A stretch of 64,000 nucleotides of DNA from an uncultured Spirochaetaceae bacterium (GTDB lineage: Bacteria; Spirochaetota; Spirochaetia; Treponematales; Treponemataceae). The notes beneath the pieces were generated by a model. It made no database searches and was not told the DNA's origin. It worked only from the letters and a program-made list of their open reading frames with translations. Each line of letters opens with the position of its first letter. The stretch's first letter is position 1. Of this stretch, positions 16,208 through 24,379 are shown piece by piece. Made by a program: the position numbers and the translations under genes. The stretch spans positions 31,917 through 95,916 of the forward strand of contig CADCLG010000008.1 of NCBI GenBank assembly GCA_902802305.1. Direction: 5' to 3'.

Positions 16208-18163
16208 TTATTTTGCGCCTTCCTTATTTTCCACTGCACTTTCAAAAAGGGTTGCATAATCCATATTTTCAGAATTTACAATTGCGAGACCAATTTTACA
16301 GGAAAGTTCGACATTATTATTTTCTATGACATATTTCTTGCGGATTGTCTTATCAAGAGAACCGGCTTTTGCATAAATCATTGAATCAGAATTTATGGTT
16401 GAATTTTTCCTCATTCTGATAAAGATTGCAAATTTATTTTCTCCGATACGAGCTATTATATCATCATTGGAAAAGATAATGCAGAGATGCTTGGCTGTTT
16501 CCAGAAGAACATAATCACCAATTGAAAAACCAAAGTTTTTAACAATCTGTTTGAAATTATCAATTTCAACAAGAAGTAAAGCATAAGAAAATTCCATAAA
16601 ATTACAACGAGGCAGAAGTTCCATAACATGCTGTTTAAATTTTTTCTCATTCAAAATGCCCGACAGAGAATCAATTTCATGCTCAATCATGTTATGACGT
16701 GCCATTTTTATCTGAGAATTAATATTTTTTACACCAACTACAAAATTATGATTTTCTTCAAAATTGATTGAACGGAAAATTCTTGTCTGATAATACTCAT
16801 ACATTTCATTGTAAAGCATTCTGTAAGTTATAAAGAACATTCTATGCTCTGTAAGCTCTTTTGTAACAATTTCGCGCGATACACCACGTTTAAAAACTTC
16901 ATAATCTTCGGGATGAACAACAAGCTTGTGTAAAGGCGTAAGTTCATCAGAAAAACAATCATTAAAAGGCGGCATTGCATCAATCGGAGAATCTTCCGGC
17001 ATGGCATCTGTTGCAGTATAGGAATAAAGAACCTTTCCAGAATCAAGATTTGCTAGATAAACAGCATCATAATCAATTGCAAGGGTCTTTATAATCTCTT
17101 CATACATTTCCCTTTTTTTACTGATTGTAGCTTCTAAATCTCTGTTTATAAATCCCATAGCAAAACAAAAATCAGGAGTATCATTAATTCTAATGCAGCG
17201 AACCTCATACAGGTGTTCCTTACCATCCAGAATAATCGTAAGATGAAGGGTAAAAGATTTTCTTTCAGAAAGAGTTTTTCTTAAATTATCAGGTGAAAGC
17301 TTCTCTTCTGTTTCTTTCTGCTCATTCTTTGCCACATACTGTCTTATAAAAGTAGCATAATTTGCTGAATAGCAAATTGAATCAGTATCTGATTTTATAT
17401 ATTCATGCATTCTGCTGTTATTGAACCTTAAAAGATAAATATTATCTTCCGTAAGGTTTACAAGATGAGCAGAATCATATTCTTTTGTAAGCATGTCAAT
17501 TATATACTGACGGCCAAGAATCTCTTCCTGCTTTTTCTTCTCTTTTTTTACAATATCATCAACTGTTCTAATCAAAAACACACCGACAGGTTCACTGTTT
17601 TTATTTACAAAACAAACTGTACACTCAATCCAGGAAGAAGTTCCAGAGCCACTTCCCTCTCCATTTTCAAATGAATGAAGATTTCTGAGGGAAACTTTTT
17701 TTTCGCCCTCCTGCCAGAGATGAATTAGGTTTTTCCGACAAAAAAGATTCTGAAACTTCTGTTTCTGTTCAAAATTATGAATTGATTTAGAAATCGCCTT
17801 GATAAAATCATCAATACTTCCTTCATCGCTCAGATTTTTGAACCAGTTTGCATCATTGTAATTAAGAAGTCTGTATGTATTTTGAGCAAGATTGAAAACA
17901 AAAATCATCTGGTAAAGATTTCCAAAAGATTCCGTACAATAGCGGAATGAAGCATCTGAATGAGTATTAGCCATCAGCTCATTCAATTCAACCTGAAACA
18001 ATTCTGCCAATTCGATGATTCTAAAAATATCCGGTACACTCTGGCCGTTTTCCCATTTTGCTACAGCCTGTCGGGAGATTCCGCATTTTTCAGCCAGCAT
18101 CTCCTGCGTCCATTTTTTCCCTTTTCTTAGAGCAACTATTTTATCAGAAAAAGTCTCTTGCAT
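16208..18163 (-). CDS. XRE-family HTH regulator fused to a degenerate GGDEF domain
   Basis: 651 residues. N-terminal XRE helix-turn-helix (about 5-60: IVALRKGKKWTQEMLAEKCGISRQAVAKWENGQSVPD). A long middle region (about 75-470) looks like two or three PAS-like sensory repeats (recurring VYLANLDSGKVLYSYTA / IYLLRFNNSRMHEYI patterns). The C-terminal GGDEF-fold domain (about 490-640) has DSLSGILNEKKF and RIGENKFAIF where the signature should be RxGGDEF. The catalytic GGDEF is thus GENKF, so cyclic-di-GMP synthesis is unlikely; the domain may bind nucleotide or dimerise. Cytoplasmic, with no membrane segments. Ribosome site GAGAGG; promoter TTGTTT-16-TACAAT just upstream. Target genes unknown. Confidence 0.8.
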   Translation of the reverse strand: MQETFSDKIVALRKGKKWTQEMLAEKCGISRQAVAKWENGQSVPDIFRIIELAELFQVELNELMANTHSDASFRYCTESFGNLYQMIFVFNLAQNTYRLLNYNDANWFKNLSDEGSIDDFIKAISKSIHNFEQKQKFQNLFCRKNLIHLWQEGEKKVSLRNLHSFENGEGSGSGTSSWIECTVCFVNKNSEPVGVFLIRTVDDIVKKEKKKQEEILGRQYIIDMLTKEYDSAHLVNLTEDNIYLLRFNNSRMHEYIKSDTDSICYSANYATFIRQYVAKNEQKETEEKLSPDNLRKTLSERKSFTLHLTIILDGKEHLYEVRCIRINDTPDFCFAMGFINRDLEATISKKREMYEEIIKTLAIDYDAVYLANLDSGKVLYSYTATDAMPEDSPIDAMPPFNDCFSDELTPLHKLVVHPEDYEVFKRGVSREIVTKELTEHRMFFITYRMLYNEMYEYYQTRIFRSINFEENHNFVVGVKNINSQIKMARHNMIEHEIDSLSGILNEKKFKQHVMELLPRCNFMEFSYALLLVEIDNFKQIVKNFGFSIGDYVLLETAKHLCIIFSNDDIIARIGENKFAIFIRMRKNSTINSDSMIYAKAGSLDKTIRKKYVIENNNVELSCKIGLAIVNSENMDYATLFESAVENKEGAK

Positions 18164-18196
18164 AATACCTCTCTAAGAAATATTGTAATACAAGAT

Positions 18197-18302
18197 AAAA
18201 AAAAAACAAGCCCAACAATAAATGCTGGACTTGCCTGCCTGAATAGACAATTGTGTATCGCACAAGTTTTGACATGTGAAAGATTTTATAAAAACACACT
18301 CA
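18197..18302 (-). ncRNA. Candidate small RNA ending in a strong terminator
   Basis: On the minus strand an 11-base stem (CAAGTCCAGCA opposite 18223-18233 with TGTTGGGCTTG opposite 18207-18217, allowing GU pairs) is followed by ten T (opposite 18197-18206). No open reading frame lies upstream on this strand for about 390 bases. A TACAAT at 18309-18314 could start an RNA of about 105 bases containing a TTGTG-CGATA-CACAA hairpin. The -35 for that start is poor. Alternatively this is a leader attenuator of the XRE-GGDEF gene. Confidence 0.3.
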
Positions 18303-18628
18303 AAACCTATTGTAGATTAAAAAAAACTTTTCTAATTCGATTTTTAAATTATTTTTAACTGACCCTTATCTTATCTACTTTTTTTAATCTAAAATCTTTT
18401 TTAATATATCAACTTTTTTTATTCATTACTTTTTTTTATTTTTTATCTTTATTAACACCCTTTTTTTTCTAACTTTTTACTCTTAACTTTTTCTTTATGA
18501 TTTTATTCTACAATGGGTCCGATTAGAAATCTATCAACTGCCAGTTGCTTTTTTAAAGTTTTTTTGCATTTTTTTGCAATTCTTTTAGAGATTTTTAAGA
18601 TTTATTAAGAATTTATCAATGAATTGAT
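18303..18628. other. Gene-free T-rich interval
   Basis: No credible gene on either strand. The plus strand is strongly T-rich between about 18365 and 18500, with runs of five to eight T, the first four spaced about 17 bases apart. A small CAACT/AGTTG hairpin followed by CTTTTTT lies at 18535-18554 on the plus strand. Together with 18164-18302 this is the longest stretch without a protein gene in the window. Confidence 0.6.
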
Positions 18629-21082
18629 TTAATTAAAAATAAAAGAATCAATTCTTTTAGCTATTTCTGAAAGTGGTTCATATACTTTTTTACATTCAGG
18701 CATACTGGCAAGGAAGATTGAACCATAGCGCTTTTCATAAATACGTCTGTCAAGTACAACAACAACGCCCTTATCATCTGCACGACGAATTAATCGGCCT
18801 ATTCCCTGCCTGTATTTTATTACGGCTTCAGGAACACTTAATTCCATAAAAGAATTGCCGCCTCGTTTTTCAATTGCTTCTGCCCTGGCAACAAAAACTG
18901 GATCATTAGGAACTGTAAAAGGTAATTTTACAATGATTACCTGAGATAAGGATTGTCCGGGTACATCTACTCCCTGCCAGAAACTGTCAGTTGCGAAAAG
19001 AACACTCTCTTCTTCTTTTCTGAAGGCATCCAGCAGCTTTGAATTATCATCTTCTCCCTGACGCATAATTCTTCCGGAAAAACCTTTCATGCTTATTTTT
19101 ACAGCATTCCAGGCGCTTTTAAGTGATTCATAAGAAGTAAATAAAACCAATGTTCTTCCCTGTGCTGCATTTATAAGCCTTGGAAGAGCATTTTCAACAT
19201 ACTGCTGAAATCCAATATTATCAGGCAAAGGAGCATCAGAAGGAATTGCAAAAAGCATATTTTTATCATAAGGAAAAGGTGACGGATAATCGCTGGTAAG
19301 CACGCGTTCAGAATCTACATAAGACAATCCCGTTCTCTTCATCCAGTAATAAAAGTCACGACCTGTTTTTAAGGTTGCAGAAGTACATACCACAGACTGC
19401 ATCTGTTCAAATACGCCACTGTTCATTAAATTGGAAATATCAAGTGGAGTTTCGCAAAGCTGAATATATTCGCCGTCTGAATTATCCTTTGCCATTCCAG
19501 ATGGAAGTCTTTTTTTCTGAATCCAATAAACAAAATCCCGACGTTCATCCCAGCTTAAGAAGTTTTTCAAAAGAACAACATTATCATCGAGGCGTCTTAA
19601 AATAACTTTTGATTCCCAATATGGTGGAGCATCTTTATCTTCATCACTTACCCCATCCATAAGAAGGCGAATTAAATCAGCAAAAGAGCCCAAAGCCCGC
19701 GACAATTCACTTACTGCAACCAGAAGCTGTCCAAAATCTCTTGCAGTAGCTTCGTAAAGGCGCTTTGTATATTCATGTAAAAGTAAATCCTTTGCAGCAA
19801 TTTCAAAATTTAAAAGAGCATTTTTTATCTGATTTGTAATTTCATAGGCCTGTGAAGCTTTTTCTTCATTTGATGAAAGGATTGCAAGACTGCATAAATG
19901 GCCGGATTCAGAGTTTTTCTTCTTTCGGTACATTTTGTTTATAAGTTTGTTCAACTTAAAGCGATTTACAGCTTCACTAAAAAAACTAGTTGCCGCATTT
20001 TCTATTCCATGAGCTTCATCAAAAATAATTCTGCGGTAAGGAGGAAGAACCGCTGCATCATCATAACCGGCACCAGAAAGACGGGATTCTATATCAGCAA
20101 ATAAAAGATGATGATTTACAACAATTATATTAACACCCGCAGCTTCCTTGCGGACTTTCATAACAAAACATTCATTATGAAAAGGACAGCGCATTCCCAT
20201 ACAGGCATCACTTTCGGAATTAACGCTGCTCCATACATTTTCTGTCGGCATAAAGGGAAGTTCTGTCTTACTTCCGGTGGCAGAAGCTTCCGCCCATTCA
20301 CCAATTTTCTTTATTTCTTCATTATCTTCTTCAAAAAGAGCCGGCACCTGGATTGCTTCATACAAACGACGCTTGCAAACATAATTCTGCCGCCCCTTCA
20401 TCAAAATAAACTTTATTTTTTTCTTTAGTATTTTTTCTACTGCCGGAATATCTTTTTCACAGAGCTGCTGCTGTAAATTGATTGTCCCTGTAGAAATTAC
20501 AACCTTTTCATTATTTGAAAGAGCCCATAAAACAGAAGGAATCAGATAGGCATAAGATTTTCCTACTCCAGTTCCTGCTTCAAAAGCAGCGATTTTATTC
20601 TGATTAAAGGTCTCGCAGATATTTTTTAATAATTCAATCTGAACAATTCTTTCTTCAAAGCTGTCTGACAATTTGGAAAGAGCTCCACCATTGGAAATGT
20701 AAAAGGCGGCTTTTTCCTTATCAATTTTTTTTATTTGTTTTGGTTTGACTGGTTCAATAACAACATAAATATTTTCTGCATGATTGTCTATGATATAAAA
20801 GCCCTGGGCATTTTCGGAGGCATGAGAAGCAATTTCCAAATCATTTTGAGAGGGAGTAAGATTTCCACTTGGATGATTGTGAATTAAAACAGAACAATTG
20901 CGAACATCGGAAAAATTAAGGGGAACTGTATGCTCTGCCCCACGAGAACCGACTTTTACAGATATTACAAGCCCATCAGAATTAATTTGCCCGGTAAAAA
21001 AAACTTCGTTTCCGTCAGCTTCAATTATTGCTTCTTTTATAACCGGGATTACATCTTCTGATAAATATTTTGTAATATCCAT
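18629..21082 (-). CDS. DinG-type helicase with N-terminal JAMM/JAB metalloprotease-like domain
   Basis: 817 residues from the chosen ATG (MDITKYLSEDV); an upstream in-frame start would run into the tRNA terminator and tRNA. Residues about 1-115 carry a complete JAMM motif: Glu26, His68 and His70 in LIHNHPSGNLTPSQND, Ser78 and Asp81, resembling RadC/JAB proteins. From about 145 follows an XPD/DinG helicase: Walker A AFEAGTGVGKSYAYL, four-Cys iron-sulfur region (YVCKRRL, SDACMGMRCPFHNECF), DEAH in IIFDEAHGIENAA, and C-terminal motifs DSFWQGVDVPGQ and YRQGIGRLIRR. DinG unwinds DNA, R-loops and G-quadruplexes. The fusion suggests coupling to a peptide or ubiquitin-like substrate, or a purely structural role. 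It starts 22 bases after the tRNA-Glu terminator with no clear ribosome site. Confidence 0.88.
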   Translation of the reverse strand: MDITKYLSEDVIPVIKEAIIEADGNEVFFTGQINSDGLVISVKVGSRGAEHTVPLNFSDVRNCSVLIHNHPSGNLTPSQNDLEIASHASENAQGFYIIDNHAENIYVVIEPVKPKQIKKIDKEKAAFYISNGGALSKLSDSFEERIVQIELLKNICETFNQNKIAAFEAGTGVGKSYAYLIPSVLWALSNNEKVVISTGTINLQQQLCEKDIPAVEKILKKKIKFILMKGRQNYVCKRRLYEAIQVPALFEEDNEEIKKIGEWAEASATGSKTELPFMPTENVWSSVNSESDACMGMRCPFHNECFVMKVRKEAAGVNIIVVNHHLLFADIESRLSGAGYDDAAVLPPYRRIIFDEAHGIENAATSFFSEAVNRFKLNKLINKMYRKKKNSESGHLCSLAILSSNEEKASQAYEITNQIKNALLNFEIAAKDLLLHEYTKRLYEATARDFGQLLVAVSELSRALGSFADLIRLLMDGVSDEDKDAPPYWESKVILRRLDDNVVLLKNFLSWDERRDFVYWIQKKRLPSGMAKDNSDGEYIQLCETPLDISNLMNSGVFEQMQSVVCTSATLKTGRDFYYWMKRTGLSYVDSERVLTSDYPSPFPYDKNMLFAIPSDAPLPDNIGFQQYVENALPRLINAAQGRTLVLFTSYESLKSAWNAVKISMKGFSGRIMRQGEDDNSKLLDAFRKEEESVLFATDSFWQGVDVPGQSLSQVIIVKLPFTVPNDPVFVARAEAIEKRGGNSFMELSVPEAVIKYRQGIGRLIRRADDKGVVVVLDRRIYEKRYGSIFLASMPECKKVYEPLSEIAKRIDSFIFN

Positions 21083-21103
21083 ATAAAAACCAAATAGACA
21101 GAT

Positions 21104-21131
21104 AAAAAAAAAGCCTGCTTTTGAAGCAGGC
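21104..21131 (-). terminator. tRNA-Glu terminator
   Basis: Minus strand: GCCTGCTT (opposite 21124-21131) pairs with AAGCAGGC (opposite 21113-21120), followed by nine T. The helicase start codon lies 22 bases further on. Confidence 0.9.
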
Positions 21132-21133
21132 AA

Positions 21134-21205
21134 CATCTCCTAGGCGAATTGAACGCCTGTTGTCGGGATGAAAACCCGATGTCCTAACCACTAGACGAAG
21201 GAGAC
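21134..21205 (-). tRNA. tRNA-Glu (UUC)
   Basis: A 72-base cloverleaf with acceptor GTCTCCT/AGGAGAT and anticodon arm TCGGG-TTTTCAT-CCCGA with anticodon TTC, plus the D-arm sequence TCTAGTGGTTAGGA characteristic of tRNA-Glu. The 3' CCA is not encoded. Promoter TTGACG-17-TATATT at 21233-21261. Confidence 0.96.
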
Positions 21206-21232
21206 AAACATCAGTTCGTAACTGACTATGAA

Positions 21233-21261
21233 AATATAACAGTTATTAATATTTTCGTCAA
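21233..21261 (-). promoter_or_regulatory. tRNA-Glu promoter TTGACG-17-TATATT
   Basis: Minus strand -35 at 21256-21261 and -10 at 21233-21238 with an exact 17-base spacer. Both hexamers and the spacing are identical to those of the tmRNA promoter at 47196-47224. Confidence 0.8.
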
Positions 21262-21309
21262 TAGATAAAATGCTAAATTTATAAAAAAATTAAAAAAAAA
21301 ATTACAATC

Positions 21310-22557
21310 TTACATCGACATTCCGAACTTTTTAACCAGTTTTTCCTGTAGAACCTTGCAATCTTCGGGTTTCATTCCAAGGTTGATTGCACTGTTCAAA
21401 TCATTCATTGATTTTTCATATTCCTGCATTTCAAAATATGCCATTGCCCGTCTAAAATGTGTATGTGCCTGATAAGGATTTATTTCCAGCGAGCGATTAT
21501 AATTTTGTATTGCCAGGTCATATTTCTTTTGAATAGAATATACAATTCCCTTGTAATAATATGTTCTGTATGCTTTAGGATCATATTGCAGGCTTACTTC
21601 AAAATCATTGAGGGCATCTTCAAACTTATTCATAGAAAAATATGCCATTCCCCTATGTTTTCTGATAACAGCAATAATATTTTTATCATCATTTACAGCA
21701 TTCAGAATCTTTGTGTAAGTTTCAACAGCTTCTTCCAGATGACCTAGATTATGTTCATGAATAGCCTGCAGCAGTAAATCATCAATTGTTCCCTGTACAA
21801 AAGGAGTAACGCGGGAAATATTTTCAGTTGCCTTGGATTCAGGATGTTCATCCAAAAGATTGTCAGCCATAGAATAGAAGGATTGTCGTCTGTCTTCAAT
21901 TTCCCGCTGTAACTTAGTCTGATAATCTCTGATTTCCTGGAAGGTTATATCTGCCAGAGTTAGAGAAGCATTCAAAGAAGCAAGCTTTCGTCTTAAAGGA
22001 ATATCAAAAGGATTGAATTCTGATTTATAAATCAGCTCGTGCTCAACTTCCGCCCAGGCATCTTGTAAAATAGTCCTTATCTGAATTTCACATACAGCTG
22101 ATTCTGGAAGGGGTTTTAAGTTTGCAAAAGGACCTTCTAAAGGAGGCTTACAATCATCAGGAATTTTTATAAGAACATGTATTGACTCATAACCAAATTC
22201 ACTGAATTTTTTTTCTGCTCCTTTTACCTCGACCTCTTTTACCTCAAAAATATTTTTTATCTGTTCAAGGGCAATGTTTATATCTTCAAGAAAGGCACAA
22301 ATCATTCTTATGCCAATCATATCAGTCAGACAGACAATTCCGTCAGCTTCTGCCGCATCTTCAGGTTTAAGGCGCAAAACCTTTTTATAATAACTGGAAA
22401 AAGATTTTACTCTGTTTTTATAAGTAGGCTGTGATTGTAATATTATTTTCTGATGAAGAATAGAAATAATATTTTCCATTATTTTTGTAAAATAATCTGT
22501 ATAAGATTCATAAGTTTCACGGATTTTTGCTTTAGAAGGAATATTATTGTTAGTCAT
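21310..22557 (-). CDS. RelA/SpoT-type alarmone synthetase domain with C-terminal TPR
   Basis: 415 residues. A (p)ppGpp synthetase domain (about 15-235) with YKNRVKSFSSYYKK, LTDMIGIRMICAFLED, FGYESIHVLIKIP and CEIQIRTILQDAWAEVEHELIYK, followed by a helical region and at least four TPR units (about 270-410: AVETYTKILNAV, ALNDFEVSLQYDPKAYRTYYYKGIVY, AIQNYNRSLEINPYQAHTHFRRAMAY). There is no HD hydrolase, TGS or ACT domain, so it belongs with small alarmone synthetases extended by TPR, which may sense a protein partner. There is no Shine-Dalgarno sequence; the promoter TTGATT-16-TATAAT ends eight bases before the ATG. The flaA terminator lies immediately upstream. Confidence 0.88.
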   Translation of the reverse strand: MTNNNIPSKAKIRETYESYTDYFTKIMENIISILHQKIILQSQPTYKNRVKSFSSYYKKVLRLKPEDAAEADGIVCLTDMIGIRMICAFLEDINIALEQIKNIFEVKEVEVKGAEKKFSEFGYESIHVLIKIPDDCKPPLEGPFANLKPLPESAVCEIQIRTILQDAWAEVEHELIYKSEFNPFDIPLRRKLASLNASLTLADITFQEIRDYQTKLQREIEDRRQSFYSMADNLLDEHPESKATENISRVTPFVQGTIDDLLLQAIHEHNLGHLEEAVETYTKILNAVNDDKNIIAVIRKHRGMAYFSMNKFEDALNDFEVSLQYDPKAYRTYYYKGIVYSIQKKYDLAIQNYNRSLEINPYQAHTHFRRAMAYFEMQEYEKSMNDLNSAINLGMKPEDCKVLQEKLVKKFGMSM

Positions 22558-22565
22558 ATAAAAAA

Positions 22566-22593
22566 ATTATAAGTTAGATTTGAAATAAATCAA
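22566..22593 (-). promoter_or_regulatory. Promoter TTGATT-16-TATAAT, leaderless spacing
   Basis: Minus strand -35 at 22588-22593, consensus -10 at 22566-22571, then eight bases to the ATG of the alarmone synthetase gene. Confidence 0.7.
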
Positions 22594-22600
22594 GAAATAA

Positions 22601-22637
22601 AAAAAGCACTTTAAGTAAAGTACCTAAAGTGCTTTTT
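22601..22637. terminator. flaA terminator
   Basis: A 13-base perfect stem AAAAAGCACTTTA/TAAAGTGCTTTTT (22601-22613 with 22625-22637), with a T-tract on the minus strand after flaA. The symmetry would also stop plus-strand transcripts. Confidence 0.9.
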
Positions 22638-22659
22638 ATTTATATAAAAGTTTCAAAAA

Positions 22660-23781
22660 TTATTTTGCATCTACTGTACTTGCTGAATTTCCGCTTGTAC
22701 TCTGTGCATTAGAAGAACCGTCTGGATTCAAACTAGTTGTGAAATCATCTTCAGTTGCTTTCTTAGCAGCTTCGAGATAGCGATTAACCTGTTTGTTTCC
22801 AAATCTTTCCATTTCTGCAGCCTGTCTTTCAGTTTCTTTCTTACCGATGATACCCCAGAGATCTTCGTCTGCGATGTCGCGGTCACTGATAAGGATAGCC
22901 TTGTCATAAATAATCTTTACGTCTTTGAAATATCCGATGAAGTCGCCACCAATGTGAGCTGCATCTCTTGTGATTTCAAATCCAGCAAAAATTACGTGAG
23001 GGATTCCTCTTGGATAGATTGGATAAACACGGATTTCACGAGTTCTTACTTCAGAAATATACTGTGGGTTGTTCCAGCGGAGTTCTCTCCAACCGTCAAA
23101 TCCAAGATATCCCATGAAATATCTTCTTTCGAGTCCGTCGTTATCGATAAGATGTACATAAAGTCCATGTGGGAAGTTCATTCCCATTGTTGTTACCTGA
23201 ATTGATTTGATAGTTCCAACATTTTTTACAACACCATATCCACCTTCAAAGAGGTAACCTTCGAATGAAGGATTGTTTGTAGTATTGTATGAAGATTTGT
23301 CATCTTCTGATGATTCAACACGGTTTCCATTTTCATCAGCATCTGAAAGAGGTTCATAAGCTGGAATTGTGAATGGAGGTACAATCTTTGCACTTGCATT
23401 AGAATTCCATGAAGGGAATACAATTCTTACACCCATTACATTGCTGCCGGCAAAAGGAACGTCAGCTGAGCTTTTTACAGGTGCAGGAACAACTTGTGAA
23501 TCTGCCAGAGCCATTACAGACTTAGCTGAAGAATTCAAAACAACTTCCCATTCATTAAGTACAAGTGAAGTTCTCATAAGATCTTTCTGCTGTTCAGTAT
23601 ATGTAGCACCTGCACTAACAGAATAGTCCATAACCGTTCTCTTGTTCTGTGTTGGGTCTCCATTGTCATTGCTTACACAATCAGCATCCAACAAAGTAAA
23701 ATCGATAAGCGTAGCTTCTTCAGCAAAAGCAACGCCACCAAGCAGCAGAGCAGCTGCAAATAAAACCAAAGTCTTCCTCAT
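22660..23781 (-). CDS. flaA: Flagellar filament outer-layer (sheath) protein FlaA
   Basis: 373 residues. Signal peptide MRKTLVLFAAALLLGGVAFA with predicted cleavage before EEATL, matching export to the periplasm where spirochete flagella lie. The body has the FlaA features LIDFTLLDAD near the N-terminus, GVRIVFPSWNSNAS, GYLGFDGWRELRWNNPQYI and IRVYPIYPRGIPHVIFAGFEITRDAA. FlaA coats the FlaB core and sets filament stiffness and helical shape. Ribosome site AAGGAG. The promoter at 23829-23857 is separate from the operon that ends 115 bases upstream. The Ser/Thr/Asn-rich C-terminal tail is low complexity. Confidence 0.96.
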   Translation of the reverse strand: MRKTLVLFAAALLLGGVAFAEEATLIDFTLLDADCVSNDNGDPTQNKRTVMDYSVSAGATYTEQQKDLMRTSLVLNEWEVVLNSSAKSVMALADSQVVPAPVKSSADVPFAGSNVMGVRIVFPSWNSNASAKIVPPFTIPAYEPLSDADENGNRVESSEDDKSSYNTTNNPSFEGYLFEGGYGVVKNVGTIKSIQVTTMGMNFPHGLYVHLIDNDGLERRYFMGYLGFDGWRELRWNNPQYISEVRTREIRVYPIYPRGIPHVIFAGFEITRDAAHIGGDFIGYFKDVKIIYDKAILISDRDIADEDLWGIIGKKETERQAAEMERFGNKQVNRYLEAAKKATEDDFTTSLNPDGSSNAQSTSGNSASTVDAK

Positions 23782-23828
23782 TTTGAAGCTCCTTTTATAC
23801 TAATTCGATGTAGCCTTGTATTAGTATT

Positions 23829-23857
23829 ATTAGCTTATAAGTAATTTAATTTGTCAA
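23829..23857 (-). promoter_or_regulatory. flaA promoter
   Basis: Minus strand: perfect -35 TTGACA (23852-23857), 17-base spacer, -10 GCTAAT (23829-23834); a TAATAA two bases further on is an alternative. It is sigma70-like rather than the sigma28 flagellar type. Confidence 0.55.
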
Positions 23858-23896
23858 CGCTTTTTTAAGGCATGACAGTCTCAGAAAATAAAAAAA

Positions 23897-24379
23897 TTAA
23901 TTATTTTCTTCTCGTGAATCTTCATAAGCGTATACACCGTTTACAAAGATTTCCACTTTTTTAATGTTTCTGAAATTTTTAGTAATATTAGTTTTTAAAA
24001 GCTCTACCCCCTCTTTTATTTCAATAACATTGCTGCCCATTTTTAATAAATCATCAGATAAGTTGATGTAAAGCACATCATCTTTTTCCATACAGGAAAG
24101 AAGCCTGGTCTCAGGAGAGAAAAGAAGTTTTGTTCTTTCTACACCTGAGCCCAGAAGCAGTTCATCGATGTAATAATTTATATCGCTTTTTAATGGATTA
24201 GGGGCTAAATACCTTGTCTCCACTATCAGACGATTATCCACAGAAGGAAAAATAAAAGTCCGTCTGCTGCCATAATCCTTTATTTTATATAAAGTTGCAG
24301 ACAAAATAAAAGAAGCGGCAAGCAAAAACAGGATAGTATATATAACGATATAGCTTTTTTTTGACAATCTAGTTTTCAT
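23897..24379 (-). CDS. Membrane-anchored GerMN-domain protein
   Basis: 160 residues from the ATG that overlaps the amidase stop by 11 bases; a TTG ten codons upstream lacks support. One N-terminal membrane segment (IVIYTILFLLAASFILSATLY) and a periplasmic GerMN domain with RYLAPNPLKSDINYYIDELLLG, LYINLSDDLL and VEIFVNGVYAYED. GerMN domains occur in sporulation and cell-wall proteins and are thought to bind envelope partners. Its coupling to an amidase, next to flaA, matches T. pallidum TP0247-TP0249 (from memory), suggesting a wall-remodelling pair. Confidence 0.85.
   Translation of the reverse strand: MKTRLSKKSYIVIYTILFLLAASFILSATLYKIKDYGSRRTFIFPSVDNRLIVETRYLAPNPLKSDINYYIDELLLGSGVERTKLLFSPETRLLSCMEKDDVLYINLSDDLLKMGSNVIEIKEGVELLKTNITKNFRNIKKVEIFVNGVYAYEDSREENN

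Noticed and set aside
18158..18358. 66-residue plus-strand frame starting inside the XRE-GGDEF gene
   Set aside because: No ribosome site, unlikely composition, and it crosses the minus-strand terminator.
18535..18554. Plus-strand terminator-like hairpin
   Set aside because: Only five base pairs, and no plus-strand gene precedes it.
21083..21136. Upstream extension of the JAMM-DinG protein
   Set aside because: It would be encoded by the tRNA terminator and touch the tRNA 3' end; the JAMM fold starts after it.
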